This document shows, in pieces, positions 46,992-59,271 of a stretch of DNA of 64,000 bases. Position 1 is the first letter of the stretch. Each line of letters begins with the position of its first letter. Origin of the DNA: Viscum album (taxonomy: Eukaryota > Streptophyta > Magnoliopsida > Santalales > Viscaceae); assembly GCA_963277665.1 (NCBI GenBank), contig OY728152.1, forward strand, positions 1,190,476,357-1,190,540,356, read 5' to 3'. A model generated the notes under the pieces. That model was given only the letters and a program-made list of their open reading frames with translations. It was not told the origin of the DNA and searched no databases. The position numbers and the translations under genes were made by a program.

Positions 46992-49900
46992 TGTAATGGC
47001 CCGGACCTCTCTGGTTCATTCCTTTGCCGAAATCTAGTGTTTGAGGTGTTCCGGGAGGTCAAGGCGACATATCTCTAACAATTTCCAAATTTCCAGTTAT
47101 GTGAATAGTTCCATCAGTGAGGTTGATGTGAACTGTGTCATCGGTAGCCTTATGTGAACAATGCAATGGTAACCTTATGTGAACAGTGTCATTGGTAGCC
47201 TTATGTAAACTGTGAAACGATAACCTTATGTGAACAATGTCATCGGTAGGATTATGTGAATAGTGAAATGGTGAGGTCCAACGGTAGCCTCTTTCCTTTT
47301 GTAAATTTTGAGTTCATGAACAGTTCTTCCATAATGGTGAGGTTCCAACGGTAGCCTCTTTCCTTTTCCAAATTTTGAGTTCATGAATAGTGTTTCCAGA
47401 ATAGTAAGGTTCTAACAGTGAGGTTTCAACAGTGAGGTTCATGAATAGTGTTTCTAGAAAGGTGAGGTTCAAACGATGAGGTTTCAATGGTGAGGTTCAT
47501 GAACAGTGATTCCAGAACGGTGAGGTTCCAATGGTGAGGTTTCAACGGTGAGGTTCATAAACAATGTTTCCAAAATGGAGAGGTTTCAACGGTGAGGTTC
47601 ATGAACAATGTTTCCAGAATGGTGAGGTTCCAATGGTGAGGCTTCAACAATGAGGTTAGTGAACAATGTTCCAAGAACGATGAGGTTCCAATGGTGAGGT
47701 TTCAAGGGTGAGGTTCATGAACAATGTTTTCCCTTTTCCAAATTTTGAGTCCGTGAACAGTGTTTCCAACTTCCTATTGGTTTGCCCCTTTGACATTTCC
47801 TTTGACGTAAAATGTATTTAAAGCCTTGTTTTAAGGACTCTAAGGCCGATTCAAAGGCCGTAACTCATATATTAATTATATGAAGGCTCAAGATGTTTTT
47901 ACTTGGTCAAACCACATGGTTTAATGCAATCCTCTTTTAATGGAAAATCCAGCATATCTTAAACCGCTGCCCCGTTAAATATTCTAAAGGGATGAGATAT
48001 CATCCTCCCTAGTTCTTCTTCCTTGCTCTCAGCTGTGAGATGCTCAAACCTTTCATTACATCCCATAGGAGTTGTGCAATCAAACTTTCCTCCTTGGATT
48101 AGTTCCCCTCTGTTTCTGATACAACCAAGACGTATCGATGAATCTTAGATATAAGGTATGATCTATCATCATTATTTTGGGTTTGTCTCCTTCTGTTTCT
48201 CCTTGACCTTTTATGGAATGATATATCCATGTTCCTAATGGGCTTTTCTTAGGTGTTAACCAGTTTGGTGGTGTCTCTGCATCCTTGGTTGGATATAGTT
48301 GTCACTAGGGGGGTGGGGGGGAGATCGGAACCTAGTGTGTGGCTCATTCTCTTATAAAGAATGTTAAGAACTATTTGAGGTAGGGGATTCGTTTCTTCTC
48401 TTTTATTTTACATTAAACTATATAGTTAGCATGTTTTATCCCATTGGATCACAATGTAATTGATATAATAAATATTTGAACCAGATAAATAAATTGATTT
48501 CGATCGTATGTTATTGCCTATTTTTTTTCTTGATAGTGTGATATCTATGATTGCTTTGTTTAGCTTTTTGTTCTTCATGGAAATTGGTAAAGAACTTAAA
48601 GATGGAATTAATTGATAATTGTTTGGATAAATATAAAGAGACATGTAAATGAATCTGGTTCTTCTTGTTGTAATTTAATGTTAATCAAATTGGTGCAGTA
48701 AGCTTGTTTAATTATTTGTGATAGAATACAGTTTAGGTTTCCCGAAGTTGAAACCTACGAATAATAAATTAGTTAATCCAAGATGTATTAAAGAACTGGT
48801 TTTTTGATAAAATATAATTCCTTGTAGGGTTCTGAGTTATCCTATTACTTGTTTAAGGGAAAAGATCCCAATTGATATGATAGTTGTTTTCCTACTACTT
48901 GTGTTTTTATGTGATCCTGGAAGGCTATTGTGATATGTGGGGGTAGGGAGGCCTATTAGTTGTGGCAGTAGTTGACGCATAGAGTGGTTAGATGCATTGG
49001 TTTATGCATGTGGGTGTTGGGGAGGACACTGTGGTTGATGGAATGGGTTGGATGTGAATGTTTTGATACTTGCTGATTCTTATTGATTTTTTATCTACTT
49101 TACTTTCCCCACTAATCAAGGGAGATGGTCTTTCTTAACCTTTTTCCTAAATGGGAAAAGACTTTTGGGGTATGGAACATGCTTTTCTGTGTTTAGCTTC
49201 TCAAGGGAGGATGGGTCTATGCACTTGCTATAGGCGGAAAAGGCTCAACGGGTAGTTTATCTACTCATCGTGTTGATCCCCATTGTGTTTAGTAGCATAG
49301 AATGTTTTTTCTAGAATTCCTGGTAATATGGGAAAGTAATTCTATAAATAAATAATTGAATAAATGATGTTAAACCACGGGGTTGGATCTTGCTGGGACA
49401 CAATGATGAGGACAATGGACTTTGGGTGTGATGATATTGAAATATAATGTGGAATTGTTAATGGTTGATTAATGTCCAAATAGTTAATTAACGTAAAGTG
49501 AAACTAATAAAAAGGGAATGAAGTAATGTATTAAAACTCTTTAAATGGTTGTGTTCTTATAGGATACCTATCTTAGAAGTGGCATACGGGAGTCCGAGAG
49601 ACATTTTCTGTAGTTTATTCTAAGACTAGGTTATGCCCATAGTGTGGTTTAGAGCTATAGTATATTCTGCTATATTTGTGTTTCTATACGCTACTCCACC
49701 CTGTCAGTTAGGGAAACTGAAACCTCGGGGATTCTGATCCTTTGGGGGGGGGGTGTTTTCCCCAATATTCCAGTGGGAGGATGGATGGATGACTACCCCC
49801 TTTGGCCCTGCTCTCTTCTCTTGGTAGTTATTTATTCCAGTAGGCACAGTGGTTAGTTTTCCCCATATATGTATGTAGAGGGATATAATGGCTTGTGGTT

Positions 49901-50546
49901 ATTCACACACATATATTCTGGATATAGTTTTCTATGGACTACTATAGGTGTAATGTGTATATGCTATGAGGGCTTGAGGATCATTTCTCGGTGTATGGGA
50001 TATAATGGATTGAGGTTTAATACCCAACGTATGATACATGTTATGAAAGCTATGGTGGATCCCAGAAACTACTTGGTTACTTTTCTTACGTGGACGTAGT
50101 CGTTTTGTTGCATGAGGTACATGTTGTGGTGCTTCACCCAGGTGTCTATGGGAAAGCCTTTTTTAAGAGAGATGCTTAGGACGTGTGACGTTGGGGCAAG
50201 GCAGAAAACCAGTGGGTAAGTAGTATAGGGTTACCCTTTATATTATTTATTATATTATATACTATTACATGCGTTACTTGGTGAGAGTATCATGGTGAGG
50301 CTGGGAACATAGTATGCCTTTTTAGGTGATGAGTTAGTTTCACTTGTTGTTCACTGTGCTTTAGCATGCTTTCTTTACTGTTGCACGAGAGGCTTCGGGG
50401 AGGATCCTACTGAGTAAACTGTTATACTCACCCTATGTTTATATAAACTGTTTGTCTAGTCACTTGAAGTAGGTAGGATATCAGGCTGGTTTCTACTAGA
50501 TTGGGTTTGTAGGAGGGGTACACCTTGTGGGGAGGGGGTCGTAACA
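46992..50546 (+). repeat. Gypsy-T 5' LTR
   Basis: 3,555 bases, with two tandem-repeat blocks near its start (47,100-47,760). Open frames inside (for example 49,869-50,099) are not supported by any motif. It ends ggtcgtaaca. Confidence 0.88.
47100..47760 (+). repeat. Minisatellites in Gypsy-T 5' LTR
   Basis: First block (47,100-47,280): imperfect units near 45-50 bases built of gtgaacagtgtcatcggtag and gcaatggtaaccttat words. Second block (47,280-47,760): units near 55-60 bases made of ggtgaggttccaacggtgag, gtttcaacggtgaggttc and atgaacagtgtttccag. The unit itself is made of shorter ggtgaggtt-type sub-repeats. Confidence 0.8.
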
Positions 50547-50562
50547 GAGTGGTATTAGAGGA
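50547..50562 (+). other. Gypsy-T primer-binding site
   Basis: gagtggtattagagga follows the LTR and matches TGGTATCAGAGCA of the initiator-methionine type, offset by three bases from the LTR end. Confidence 0.75.
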
Positions 50563-50931
50563 GGTCGATAGATAGGATGTAGTTTGGTGTTAGGAACAGG
50601 TAAGGTTGCATGGGTTGGTAGTGAATAGTGTCAGTCAAGTTTTGGAAGTGATGTAAACACTGGATATTGGCTGAGAAATAGGCATTTAGGCCCCCCTATG
50701 ATCTGATGTACAGACCTTTAAGTTTACAATGGCTACTAAACGAGGTGATACTAGTTTCAAGGTAGAGACCTAGGAAAGGATCATGCATCATTCTTCCTTG
50801 TGCCTATGTTTTAATGGGTAAACCTTTGGATAGGGTAACCGAAAATGAATAAATGAAAACAATTAATTAATTAATGCCAATTCTACCTTATTCCTGGTTT
50901 AGAAGCTCTAATTGTTTGTTATTTTACAGGT

Positions 50932-52060
50932 ATGGCTCTAGGTCGACATCCTCATTTGGATTTCATAGAAGATTTCCAGTAGGATATGCCAATAGATCAC
51001 CACTGGGTAGAGGTTGATGACGAAAACACTTGGAGGAGGACACTCTGTTAGTTTTAGTGCTAGAGTATGTAGAAGTACAAGGGCTCTATTTCAGATGTAG
51101 TCACATAAGACTGGTTGGAGGAGGTTGAGATAGGATTCAGTTTGATCCGTGCTCAGAAGGAGAACTGGGTGTCCTTGGTTGGAACAATGCTACGTGGAGC
51201 AGCAAGAAAGTAGTTGTTCTTGTTCCTCGAGGATCGCGAGGTGTCAACGATCTCATGGGAGGAGTTCTGAGACAAGTTTAGAGTCAAGTTTCTTTATTCG
51301 ACTGCGAAGGCGTCGAGTCTCCAAGAGATTCTTACGCTTCGACAGGGGAGCTCCAATGTGTGAGAGTTTGGAATCCATTTTAGGAACCTTTGGCGATATT
51401 CTTCTGACTTGTTTCTAGATTAGGAGGCTAGGGTGAGACATTTTGAGGAGGCTTTGCATTTAGAGATCCAGTGCCAGGTCACCCCATTTATGATGAAGAC
51501 AAATCTTGAGGTGCTAGTAAGGGAAGAGGTTATCGAGAGGACTTTGTCTAGAATCGGAACATCACGAGAGGGGAGTCTTCATGATTCCTCACAAAGCAGA
51601 GCTGTGGTATGGGGTTCTTGGTTTTCAGGGCAGAAGAGTTTCCATTCAGCCGAGGTAGGTCCCAGCCCTCCGTAACTTGTTTCTCAGAGGGTGGTGTCCC
51701 TCTAGCCTATGCCAAGGGATCAAGTACTTTTTTTCTTATGGTGGTCAAGGTCATCAGTAGAGAGAGTGCCCAAACTTTCAGAGCAGTCATCATGCACCAG
51801 GTGTTCCACTCCAGGTTACTCCGTTGAGGTAGTTTTATCCAAGGTAGTAGTAGAAGGTTGCACCAGATTTAGACCAGCAGAGGGTAGATGGGGTAGGAAG
51901 AGGACAACCCCGTGACACTCCCCATCCTCAGAGATCAGAGCACAGATGTGGTGGTGGTATTCATCAGGGTCAGAGAGGCCTTGGAGGAGGTTGTGGTCAA
52001 CTTCATGATTTAGAATTGCCAGCTCCAAGAGATCCAGATGTTGTTCGAGGTACCCATTGC
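50932..52060 (+). pseudogene. Gypsy-T gag
   Basis: The likely ATG at 50,932 (MALGRHPHLDFIEDFQ) sits just after a pyrimidine-rich ttttacagg. Downstream, pieces in shifting frames give AQKENWVSLVGTMLRGAARK, WEEF.DKFRVKFL, ILTLRQGSSNVLEF and RHFEEALHLEIQCQV, the typical Retrotrans_gag wording (SWEEFxxxFxxxFFP, FLxLRQGxMSVxEYxxRF). I do not find an intact zinc knuckle. Multiple stops and frameshifts. Confidence 0.7.
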
Positions 52061-52330
52061 TTGTTTTCTACATTGGTGTATGCCTTGTTTGATTCAGTAG
52101 CAACACACTCATTCATATCACCTACCCTTGTCCATGCTTTGGGAATTGAGGTTGAGAGGCTTCCAGTTCCCTTGGCATTAACTATGCAAGTTTGAGGACA
52201 ATCTGACTTGTTTGAAGTATGTAGAGACTGTGAGCTAGTGTTGGGGAAGCACCGCTCTTGGAGAGATTTCTTATGTTTACGAATACAACCATATGATATA
52301 ATCCTTAGCATGGATTGGTTGTATTAAGTG
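52061..52330 (+). pseudogene. Gypsy-T aspartic protease
   Basis: Frame reads STLVYALFDSVATHSFISPTLVH and later DIILSMDWLY. This is the usual ALFDSGATHSFIS and DVILGMDWL pair of plant Gypsy proteases, with the active-site DSG changed to DSV. That change alone should abolish activity. Confidence 0.85.
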
Positions 52331-53390
52331 CAGGATATCATGGATTTCTTCAGGAGGAAGGTTGCGTTCTTCGATGCGGATGGAGAGCCAGTGGTGTTCG
52401 TTGGAGAGCAAGACCCTTGTATGGGTCAGGGGCGTGTTCCATCCTTATCATCCATGATGGATGAGCTGATGCTGAGTTTATCAGAGGTTCACCAGTTGGC
52501 ATTTTCTAGGGTCTTAGAAGAGTACCCCGATGTCTTACCAGAAGAGGTTGTAGCATTACCCCCTCGACGATAGATCGAGTTTGGGATTGATCTACAACTA
52601 GGAGAATCTCCTATCTCTATGTCTCCATATAGGATAAACCCTTATGAGTTACAAGAGATATGTATATAGCTTGATGGTCTATTATAGTATGGTTTTGTTC
52701 ATCTGAGTGTGTCACCATGGGGAGCACCTATTTTGTTCATGAAGAAGGCTGACAGAATTTTGCGGTTGTGTGTCGATTATATCCACTTAAAAAAAAGTGA
52801 CAATGAATAATCTATATCCTTTTATGAGGATTGATGATTTATTTGATCAATAAAAGAGTTGAAGTTGGTTCTCAAAGTTCAACTTGCGGTCAAGATATCA
52901 TCAGATGCGTGTGAAGGATGATGATATCCTAAAGACTGCTTTTCGTTGTCATCATGGGCATTATGAGTTTGTTGTAATGCCGTTCGGCATGATGAATGAT
53001 CCAGTAGTGTTCATGGGATTGATGAACAATGTGTTTCATGAGTTCCTAGAAAAGTTTGTGATGGTTTTCATCGACAACATCCTTGTGTACTCCACATCTC
53101 AGGAAGAGCATGCGAAGCATCTACATGCTGTTTTGGGAGTTCTTCATCAACATTAGCTATTTGGGAAGTTTTCGAAGTGTGAGTTTTGGGATCGATAAGT
53201 CTGTTTCTTGGGGAATGTTGTGTCCCAATAGGGAGTAGCTATGAATCCATCGAACATAGAGCCATTTGTGTCTTGGGAAGCCCCCAAGATAGTGTTAGAG
53301 GTGTGAAGTTTCCTTGGTCTCGCAGACTACTACAGGAGGTTCGTAGCTGATTTCTATTGAGTTTAGACTCCTATGATAGCTTTGAACAGG
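52331..53390 (+). pseudogene. Gypsy-T reverse transcriptase
   Basis: In order: [69 protein letters not shown], then in another frame [37 protein letters not shown], and the catalytic box FIDNILVYS at 53,067-53,078. The normal FIDDILVYS has a second Asp, here Asn. At least one frameshift lies between 52,790 and 52,884. It ends with SFLGLADYYRRFV-like wording near 53,330. Confidence 0.88.
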
Positions 53391-53880
53391 AAGGATCATG
53401 CGTTCATATGGACTAATAAATATCAGGAATCTTTCAAGTATCTGAAGGAGAAGTTAGTAAGTTCTCCAGTTCTTTGTCTCTAGCTGAGGGAGTTCAGTTT
53501 GATGTTTTCTGCGATGCTTCACATCTGGGGTTAGGCTGTGTTCTGATGCAGCAAAGATCAGTTTTTTCTTATGGGTCACGATAGTTACATCCCCATGAAT
53601 GTAACTATGCCACCCACTATCTTGAGTTGGCAGCCGTGGTGTTTTCTCTAAAGTTGTGGATACATTACCTCATTAGTGAGCACTTTTTGGTTTTCACCAA
53701 TCATAAGAGCACGAGGTATGTTTTCTCCCAGTGTGACTTGAACTTATGACAATGTCGATGGATGGAGTTATTATAGAAATATGACTTCGAAATATCATAT
53801 ACACCTATAAAGGGGAATGTTTTAGCTGATGCGCTGAGTTAGAAGTCACATAGTGATGCAGTGCGTGAATCTGGTGACTC
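53391..53880 (+). pseudogene. Gypsy-T RNase H
   Basis: Frames give FIWTNKYQESFKYLKEKLVS, FDVFCDASHLGLGCVLMQ, LHPHECNYATHYLELAAVVF, HFLVFTNHKSTRYVF and GNVLADALS. The DAS Asp and LELAAVVF Glu regions are present, while the DH near NHKS is altered (normally TDHKSLKY). Frameshifts occur between the pieces. Confidence 0.85.
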
Positions 53881-54039
53881 CTAGAGAGTAATGGAAGAAC
53901 TTTCAGCATTGCATATTGATATGGGAGAAGTTGGGGAAATAGTTTTTCTTTTTCAGATGATGGTGCAATCATCTCTAGTGCATAATTTGGAAGATCCCCA
54001 GTTGGGGGATATAGAGGTGGAGGTCTAGAGAGACCGAGT

Positions 54040-55390
54040 TGTTTGTGGTGAAGCCCCTGATGGTTGGCCTGAGGATGAACAACACCGAGTTTTGTATCAT
54101 GGAAGGATATTTTTTCCCTTGACGAAGCACGAGGCGGTTCTTATAGAGTTCCATAGTTCTCCTTTAGCGGTGCATCCTGGAGTGACAAAGATGTACCGAG
54201 CCTTGAGGAGCCAGTTTTGGTGGCCTAGGCTGAAGCGTGTAGTTTCAGAGTTTGTGTCTCAATGTTTGGTATTCCAGAAGGTGAAGGTCGAACACCGAGT
54301 TCCTGGTGGTCTGCTCCAGCTGTTAGATGTTCCTCAGTAGAAGTGAGAGGAAATCTTAATGGACTTTTTTACTGGTTTACCTAGAGCTTAGGGAGGACAT
54401 GATTCTATTTGGGTGGTAATGTATCATTTAACAAAATCAACCCACTTTATAGCAATCAAGGAGTCAAGATCAATGGAAGTTTTGTCAAGGCAGTATCTGG
54501 AGGAGGTGGTGAGACTTCATGGAGTTCCAAGGATGATCATTTCCAGTCGAGATCCTCATTTTACCTCTAGGGTGTGGAGAGGTATCCAGAATTATTTTGG
54601 TTCTCATCTATGCCTTACCACTGCTTTTCATCCTTAGATGGATGGTCAGATAGAACAGACCATTCAGACACTTGAAGACATGTTACGCTCTTATGTCCTA
54701 GATTTTGGAGGTTCGTGGATGAGGCAATTACCCTTGGTGGAGTTCACTTACAACAATAGTTTTCACTCCACCATTGGTATGGCACCATTTAAAGCCTTGT
54801 ATGGCTGTCCTTTCCATTCTATGTTGTGCTGGACTGGGGTCGGAGAGTCAGCAATTCTTGGACCGAAACTAGTGCAGAATACAATAGAGATGGTTCAAGT
54901 GATTCACGAGAGGATGACGATAATATAGGATCATTCGAAATCATATGCCAATCAAAGGAGGATACCCTTATAGTTTGATGTTGGGGATCACGTGTTTCTG
55001 AAGGTGACTCCCTGTAATGGGTAGAAAAGGTTTGGTCATGGGAGTAAGCTTTCTCCCCGGTTTGTTGGTCCTTTTGAGGTGTTAGCTCATGTTGGAGCTG
55101 TGGCGTATTGAGTAGCACTCCCCCCACAGATGAGCCGAATACACAATGCTTTTCATGTGTCATAACTCTTTCGTTATCTTCATGATGACTCTCATGTCAT
55201 CGATTGGGGAGAGATCGATGTTGATGATGATGCGACCTTTGAGGAGAGACCTGTGGAGATCCAAGACTGCAAAGAGAATGTGTTGCGTGGGCATTCTATC
55301 CACTTGGTTCGTGTCTTGTGGCGACATGGTGGCATGTAGGTGAGTACCGAGGAACGTGAGTCACATATACGTGATTAGTACCCAAAGTTG
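54040..55390 (+). pseudogene. Gypsy-T integrase and C-terminal tail
   Basis: Zinc-binding part: HSSPLAVHPGVTKMYRALRS, FWWPRLKRVVSEFVSQCLVF (last Cys changed to Phe). Core: ILMDFFTGLPRA, MIISSRDPHFTSRVWRGI, DGQIEQTIQTLEDMLR, holding Asp, Asp and Glu. Then PLVEFTYNNSFHSTIGMAPF, ALYGCPF, and the tail MSRIHNAFHVS, HLVRVLWRHGGM and YPKLFDV. The word normally read EWKWE at 54,338-54,352 is a pair of stops (TGG to TAG and TGG to TGA). Open for three sub-frames but not as a whole. Confidence 0.9.
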
Positions 55391-55596
55391 TTTGATGTTT
55401 AACTCTTTTCATGTAGTGATTCCCCCTTTGTGGTTATATACCTTTCGTGTTTACGAGATAGATTTCTTTGGTTGCTTCTTATGGGTTTCTCTCTTTTGAG
55501 AGGTATCTCGATGGGTGGTTGTTCATACTTCTTTTCTGTTCCCTTTTAGGTTGGTTTTGAATTTTTGAGGATGAGAATGTTTTGAGCGGTATATGA
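55391..55596 (+). other. Gypsy-T 3' untranslated stretch
   Basis: Short region between the pol end and the right LTR. The purine-rich part ttttgaggatgagaatg about 20-35 bases before the LTR may be the polypurine tract, but it is weak. Confidence 0.4.
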
Positions 55597-58500
55597 TGTA
55601 ATGGCCTAGACCTCTATGGTATATTCCTTTTCTAAAATCTGGCATTTGAGGTGTTCAGGGAGGTCAAGGTGACATATACCTAACACTTTTACAAATTTTC
55701 AGTTATTTGAACAGTTCCATCAGTGAGGTCGATGTGAACAGTGTCATCGGTAGCCTTATGTGAACAATGCAATGGTAACCGTATATGAACAGTGTCATCC
55801 ATAGCCTTATGTGAATAGTGCAATAGTAACCTTATGTGAACAGTTTCATCAGTAGTCTTATGTGAATAGTACAATGGTGAGGTCCAACAATAACCTCTTT
55901 CCTTTTTCCGAATTTTGAGTGCATGAACAGTGTTTCTAGAACGGTGAGGTTCCAACGACAGCTTCTTTACTTTTCCAAATTTTGAGTTCATGGAAAGTGT
56001 TTCCAGAACGGTGAGGTTTCTATGGTGAGGTTTCAACTGTGAGGTTCATGAATAGTGTTTCTAGAACAGTGAGGTTCCAACAGTGAGGTTTCAATGGTGA
56101 GGTTCATGAATATTGTTTCCATAACGGTGTGGTTCCAACGGTGAGGTTTCAACAGTGAGGTTCATGAACAGTGTTTCTAGAATAGTGAGGTTCCAACGGT
56201 GAGGTTTCAATAGTGAGTTTCATGAACAGTGTTTCCAGAATAGCGAGGTTCCAATAGTGAGGTTTCAACGGTGAGGTTCATGAACAGTGTTTGCAGAATG
56301 GTGAGGTTCCAACGGTGAGGTTCCAACAGTGAGGTTCATGAAAATTGTTTCTATAATGATGAGGTTCTAATTATGAGATTTCAATAGTGAGGTTCATGAA
56401 TAGTGTTTCTAGAATGGTGAGGTTTCAACAGTGAGGTTCATAAACAATGTTTTTTCCTTTTCCAAATTTCGAGTTCGTGAATAGTGTTTCCAGTTTCCTA
56501 TAGTTTCATCCCTTTGAAGTTTCCTTTGATGTAAAATGAATTTAAATCCTTATTTTAAGGACCCTAAGGCTGATCCAAAGGCCATAAATCCTATATTAAT
56601 TTTCCTAAGGCTTGGGATGTTTTTACTTAGTCAAACCACGTGGTTTAATGTGATCCACTTTTAATGGAAAATCCAGCGTATCTTAAACCGCTGCTTCGTT
56701 AAATCTTCTAAAGGGATGAGATATCATCCTCCCTAATTCTTCCTCCTTGTTCCCAAATGTGAGATGCTCAAACCTTTCATTCCATCCCGTAGGAGTTTTG
56801 TGATCAAAATTTCCTCCTTGGATTAGTTACCCTCTGTTTCTGAGGCAACCATGTAGTATCTATCAATATTTGATATAAGGTATGATCTATGGTCATTATT
56901 TTGGGTTCGTCTCCTTCTGTTTCTACTTGAACTTTTATGGAATGCTATCTCTATGTTCCTAATGGGATTTTATTGGGTGTTGACCGGTGTGGTGGTGTCT
57001 CTGCATCCTCGGGTGGATACAATTGTCACTAGGGTGGGGGAGGAGATCGTAACCCGTTGTGTGGATCTTTCTCTTATAAAGAACATCAAGAACCATTTGA
57101 GGTAGCGAATTCATTGCTTATATTTTATTTTACGCGCAAATGTATAGTTATCATGTTTTATACCACTAGATCACAATGCAATTGACATAATAAATATTTG
57201 AACTGGATAAATAAATTGATATCGATCATATATTATTTCCTATTCTTTTTCTAGATAGTGTGATATCTATGCTTTCTTTGTTTATATTTTCATTCTTGAT
57301 GGAAATTGGTAAATAACGTAAAGCTGGAATTAATTGATAATTGTTTGGCTAAATATAAAGAGGAATGTAAATTAATCTGGTTCTTCTTGTTGTAATTTGA
57401 TGTTAACCAAATTGGTGTAGTAAGATTGTTTAATTATTTTTGATAGATTACTATTTAGGTTTCCCTAAGTTGGAACCTACGAATAATAAATCGGTTAATC
57501 CAATATGGATTAAAGAACTGGTTTTTTAATAAAAGATAATTCCTTGTAGGGTTATGAGTTATCCTCTTTCTTGTTTAAGGGACAAGATCCCAATTAATAT
57601 GATGGTTGTTTTCCTACTGCTTGTGTTGTGATGTGAGACTGGAAGGATGTTTGATATGTGGGGGCAGGGAGGCCTATTGGTTGTGGTAGCAGTTGACACC
57701 TAGAGTGGCGAGATGTATCGGTTTATACATGTGGGTGTCGGGGAGGACACTGTGGATAATGGAATGGGTTGGATGTGAATGTTTGGATGCTTTCTGATTC
57801 TTATTGGTTGTTTATATGCTTTACTTTCCCCACTTATCAAGGGATATGTTCTTTCTTACCCTTCTTTTGAAAGAGGTGAAGACGCATGAGGTATTCCACA
57901 TGATTTCTGTGTTTAGATTCTCAAGGGAGGATGGGTCTATGCTCTTGATATAGGCGGCAAAGACTCGACAGGTAGATCATCTACTCACCGTGTTGATCCC
58001 CCTTGTGTTTAATAGCATAGAATGTTTTTTCTAGAATTCCTAGGAATATGGGAAAGTAATGATGTAAATAAATAATTGAATAAATGATGTTAACCCATGG
58101 GGTTGGAGATTGTTGGGACATAATGCTAAGGAAATCAGAAATTGGGTGTGATGCTAATGAAATACAATGTGGAATTATTAATGGTTAATTAATGTTTAAT
58201 TAATTAATTAACATAGGGTGAAACTGATAGAAAGGGAATGAAGTAATGTATTAAATCTATTTAAATGGTTGTGTGCTTATGGGATACCTAGTCTTAGAAG
58301 TGACCACTGGGAGTCCAAGAGACATTAGCTATAGTTGAGTCTAAGACTAGGTTATGCCCATAGTATGGTTGTGAGCTATAATATATTTTCTAATTTTTGT
58401 GTTTCTATATGCTACTCTACCCCGTCAGTTAGGAAAACTGACACCTCAGGGATTCTAAGCCCTGAGGGGGGAGGGGGTGTTTTCCCCCACATTCCGATGG

Positions 58501-59271
58501 GAGGATAGATTACTGACTACCCCCTTTGTCCCCACTCTCTTCTCTTGGTAGTTACTTGTGCTCATAGGCACAGTGGTTAGTTTTCCCCATATATGTGTGT
58601 AGAGGGCTTTAATGGCTTGTGGTTATTCACAAACATATATTCTGGATATAGTTTTCTATAGACTACTCTAGGTGTAACCTGTATAGGCTATGATGGATTG
58701 TGGATCCTTACTCAGTGTATGGGATATAATGTCTTGAGGTTTAATACTCGACGTATGATACATGTTATGCAAGCTATGGTGGATCCCAGAAACTACCTGG
58801 TTACTTTGATTACATGGATGTGGTGGTTTTTTTGCATGAGGTGCATGTTGTGGTGCTTCACCCAAGTGTCTGCGGGCAAGCCTTTTTGGAGAGAGATGCT
58901 TAGGACATGCGACGTTGGGGGAAAGCGGAAAACCAGTGGGGAAGTAGTAGCAGGGTACCCTTGATATTATTTATTATATTATATACTCTTGTATGCGTTA
59001 CTTGTTGAGAGTAGCCTTGGTGAGGCTGAGAACATATTATTCCTTTTTAGGCGACGATTTAGTTTCAATTGTTGTTCATTGTGCTTTAGCATGCTTTCTT
59101 TACTATTGCAGAAGAGGCTTCAGGGAGGATCCTACTAAGTATACTGTTATACTCACCCTATATTTATATAAACTATTTTTCAGGTCACTTGGAGAAAGTT
59201 GGAGATTAGGATGGTTTCTACTAGCTTGGGGTTGTAGGAGGGGTACACCTTGTGGGGAGGGGGCCGTGACA
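55597..59271 (+). repeat. Gypsy-T 3' LTR
   Basis: 3,675 bases, same order as the 5' LTR, including minisatellites (55,700-56,490), the ggtatgatctat block and the ending ggggccgtgaca. It is about 120 bases longer than the 5' LTR, largely from the minisatellite. Confidence 0.88.
55700..56490 (+). repeat. Minisatellites in Gypsy-T 3' LTR
   Basis: Same two unit types as in the 5' LTR, with more copies of the ggtgaggtttcaac type (about nine against about seven in the 5' LTR, counting by eye). Copies differ from each other. Confidence 0.8.

Larger units (their letters stand above)
46992..59271 (+). mobile_element. Gypsy-T: full-length, decayed Ty3/Gypsy element
   Basis: LTRs 46,992-50,546 and 55,597-59,271 (TGTAATGG...GTAACA/GTGACA), primer site at 50,547, gag, protease, RT, RNase H and integrase in Gypsy order, with no frame open for long. 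By eye the two LTRs differ at roughly one base in ten over a 300-base stretch (48,000 against 56,710), so the insertion is not recent. Flanks are gatat on the left and tatat on the right in an AT repeat, so the target duplication is ambiguous (ATAT). It sits in the left LTR of LARD2. Confidence 0.9.

Noticed and set aside
47100..47760. CRISPR-like array
   Set aside because: Units are imperfect, adjoining, without unique spacers, and duplicated in both LTRs of a retrotransposon in plant DNA.
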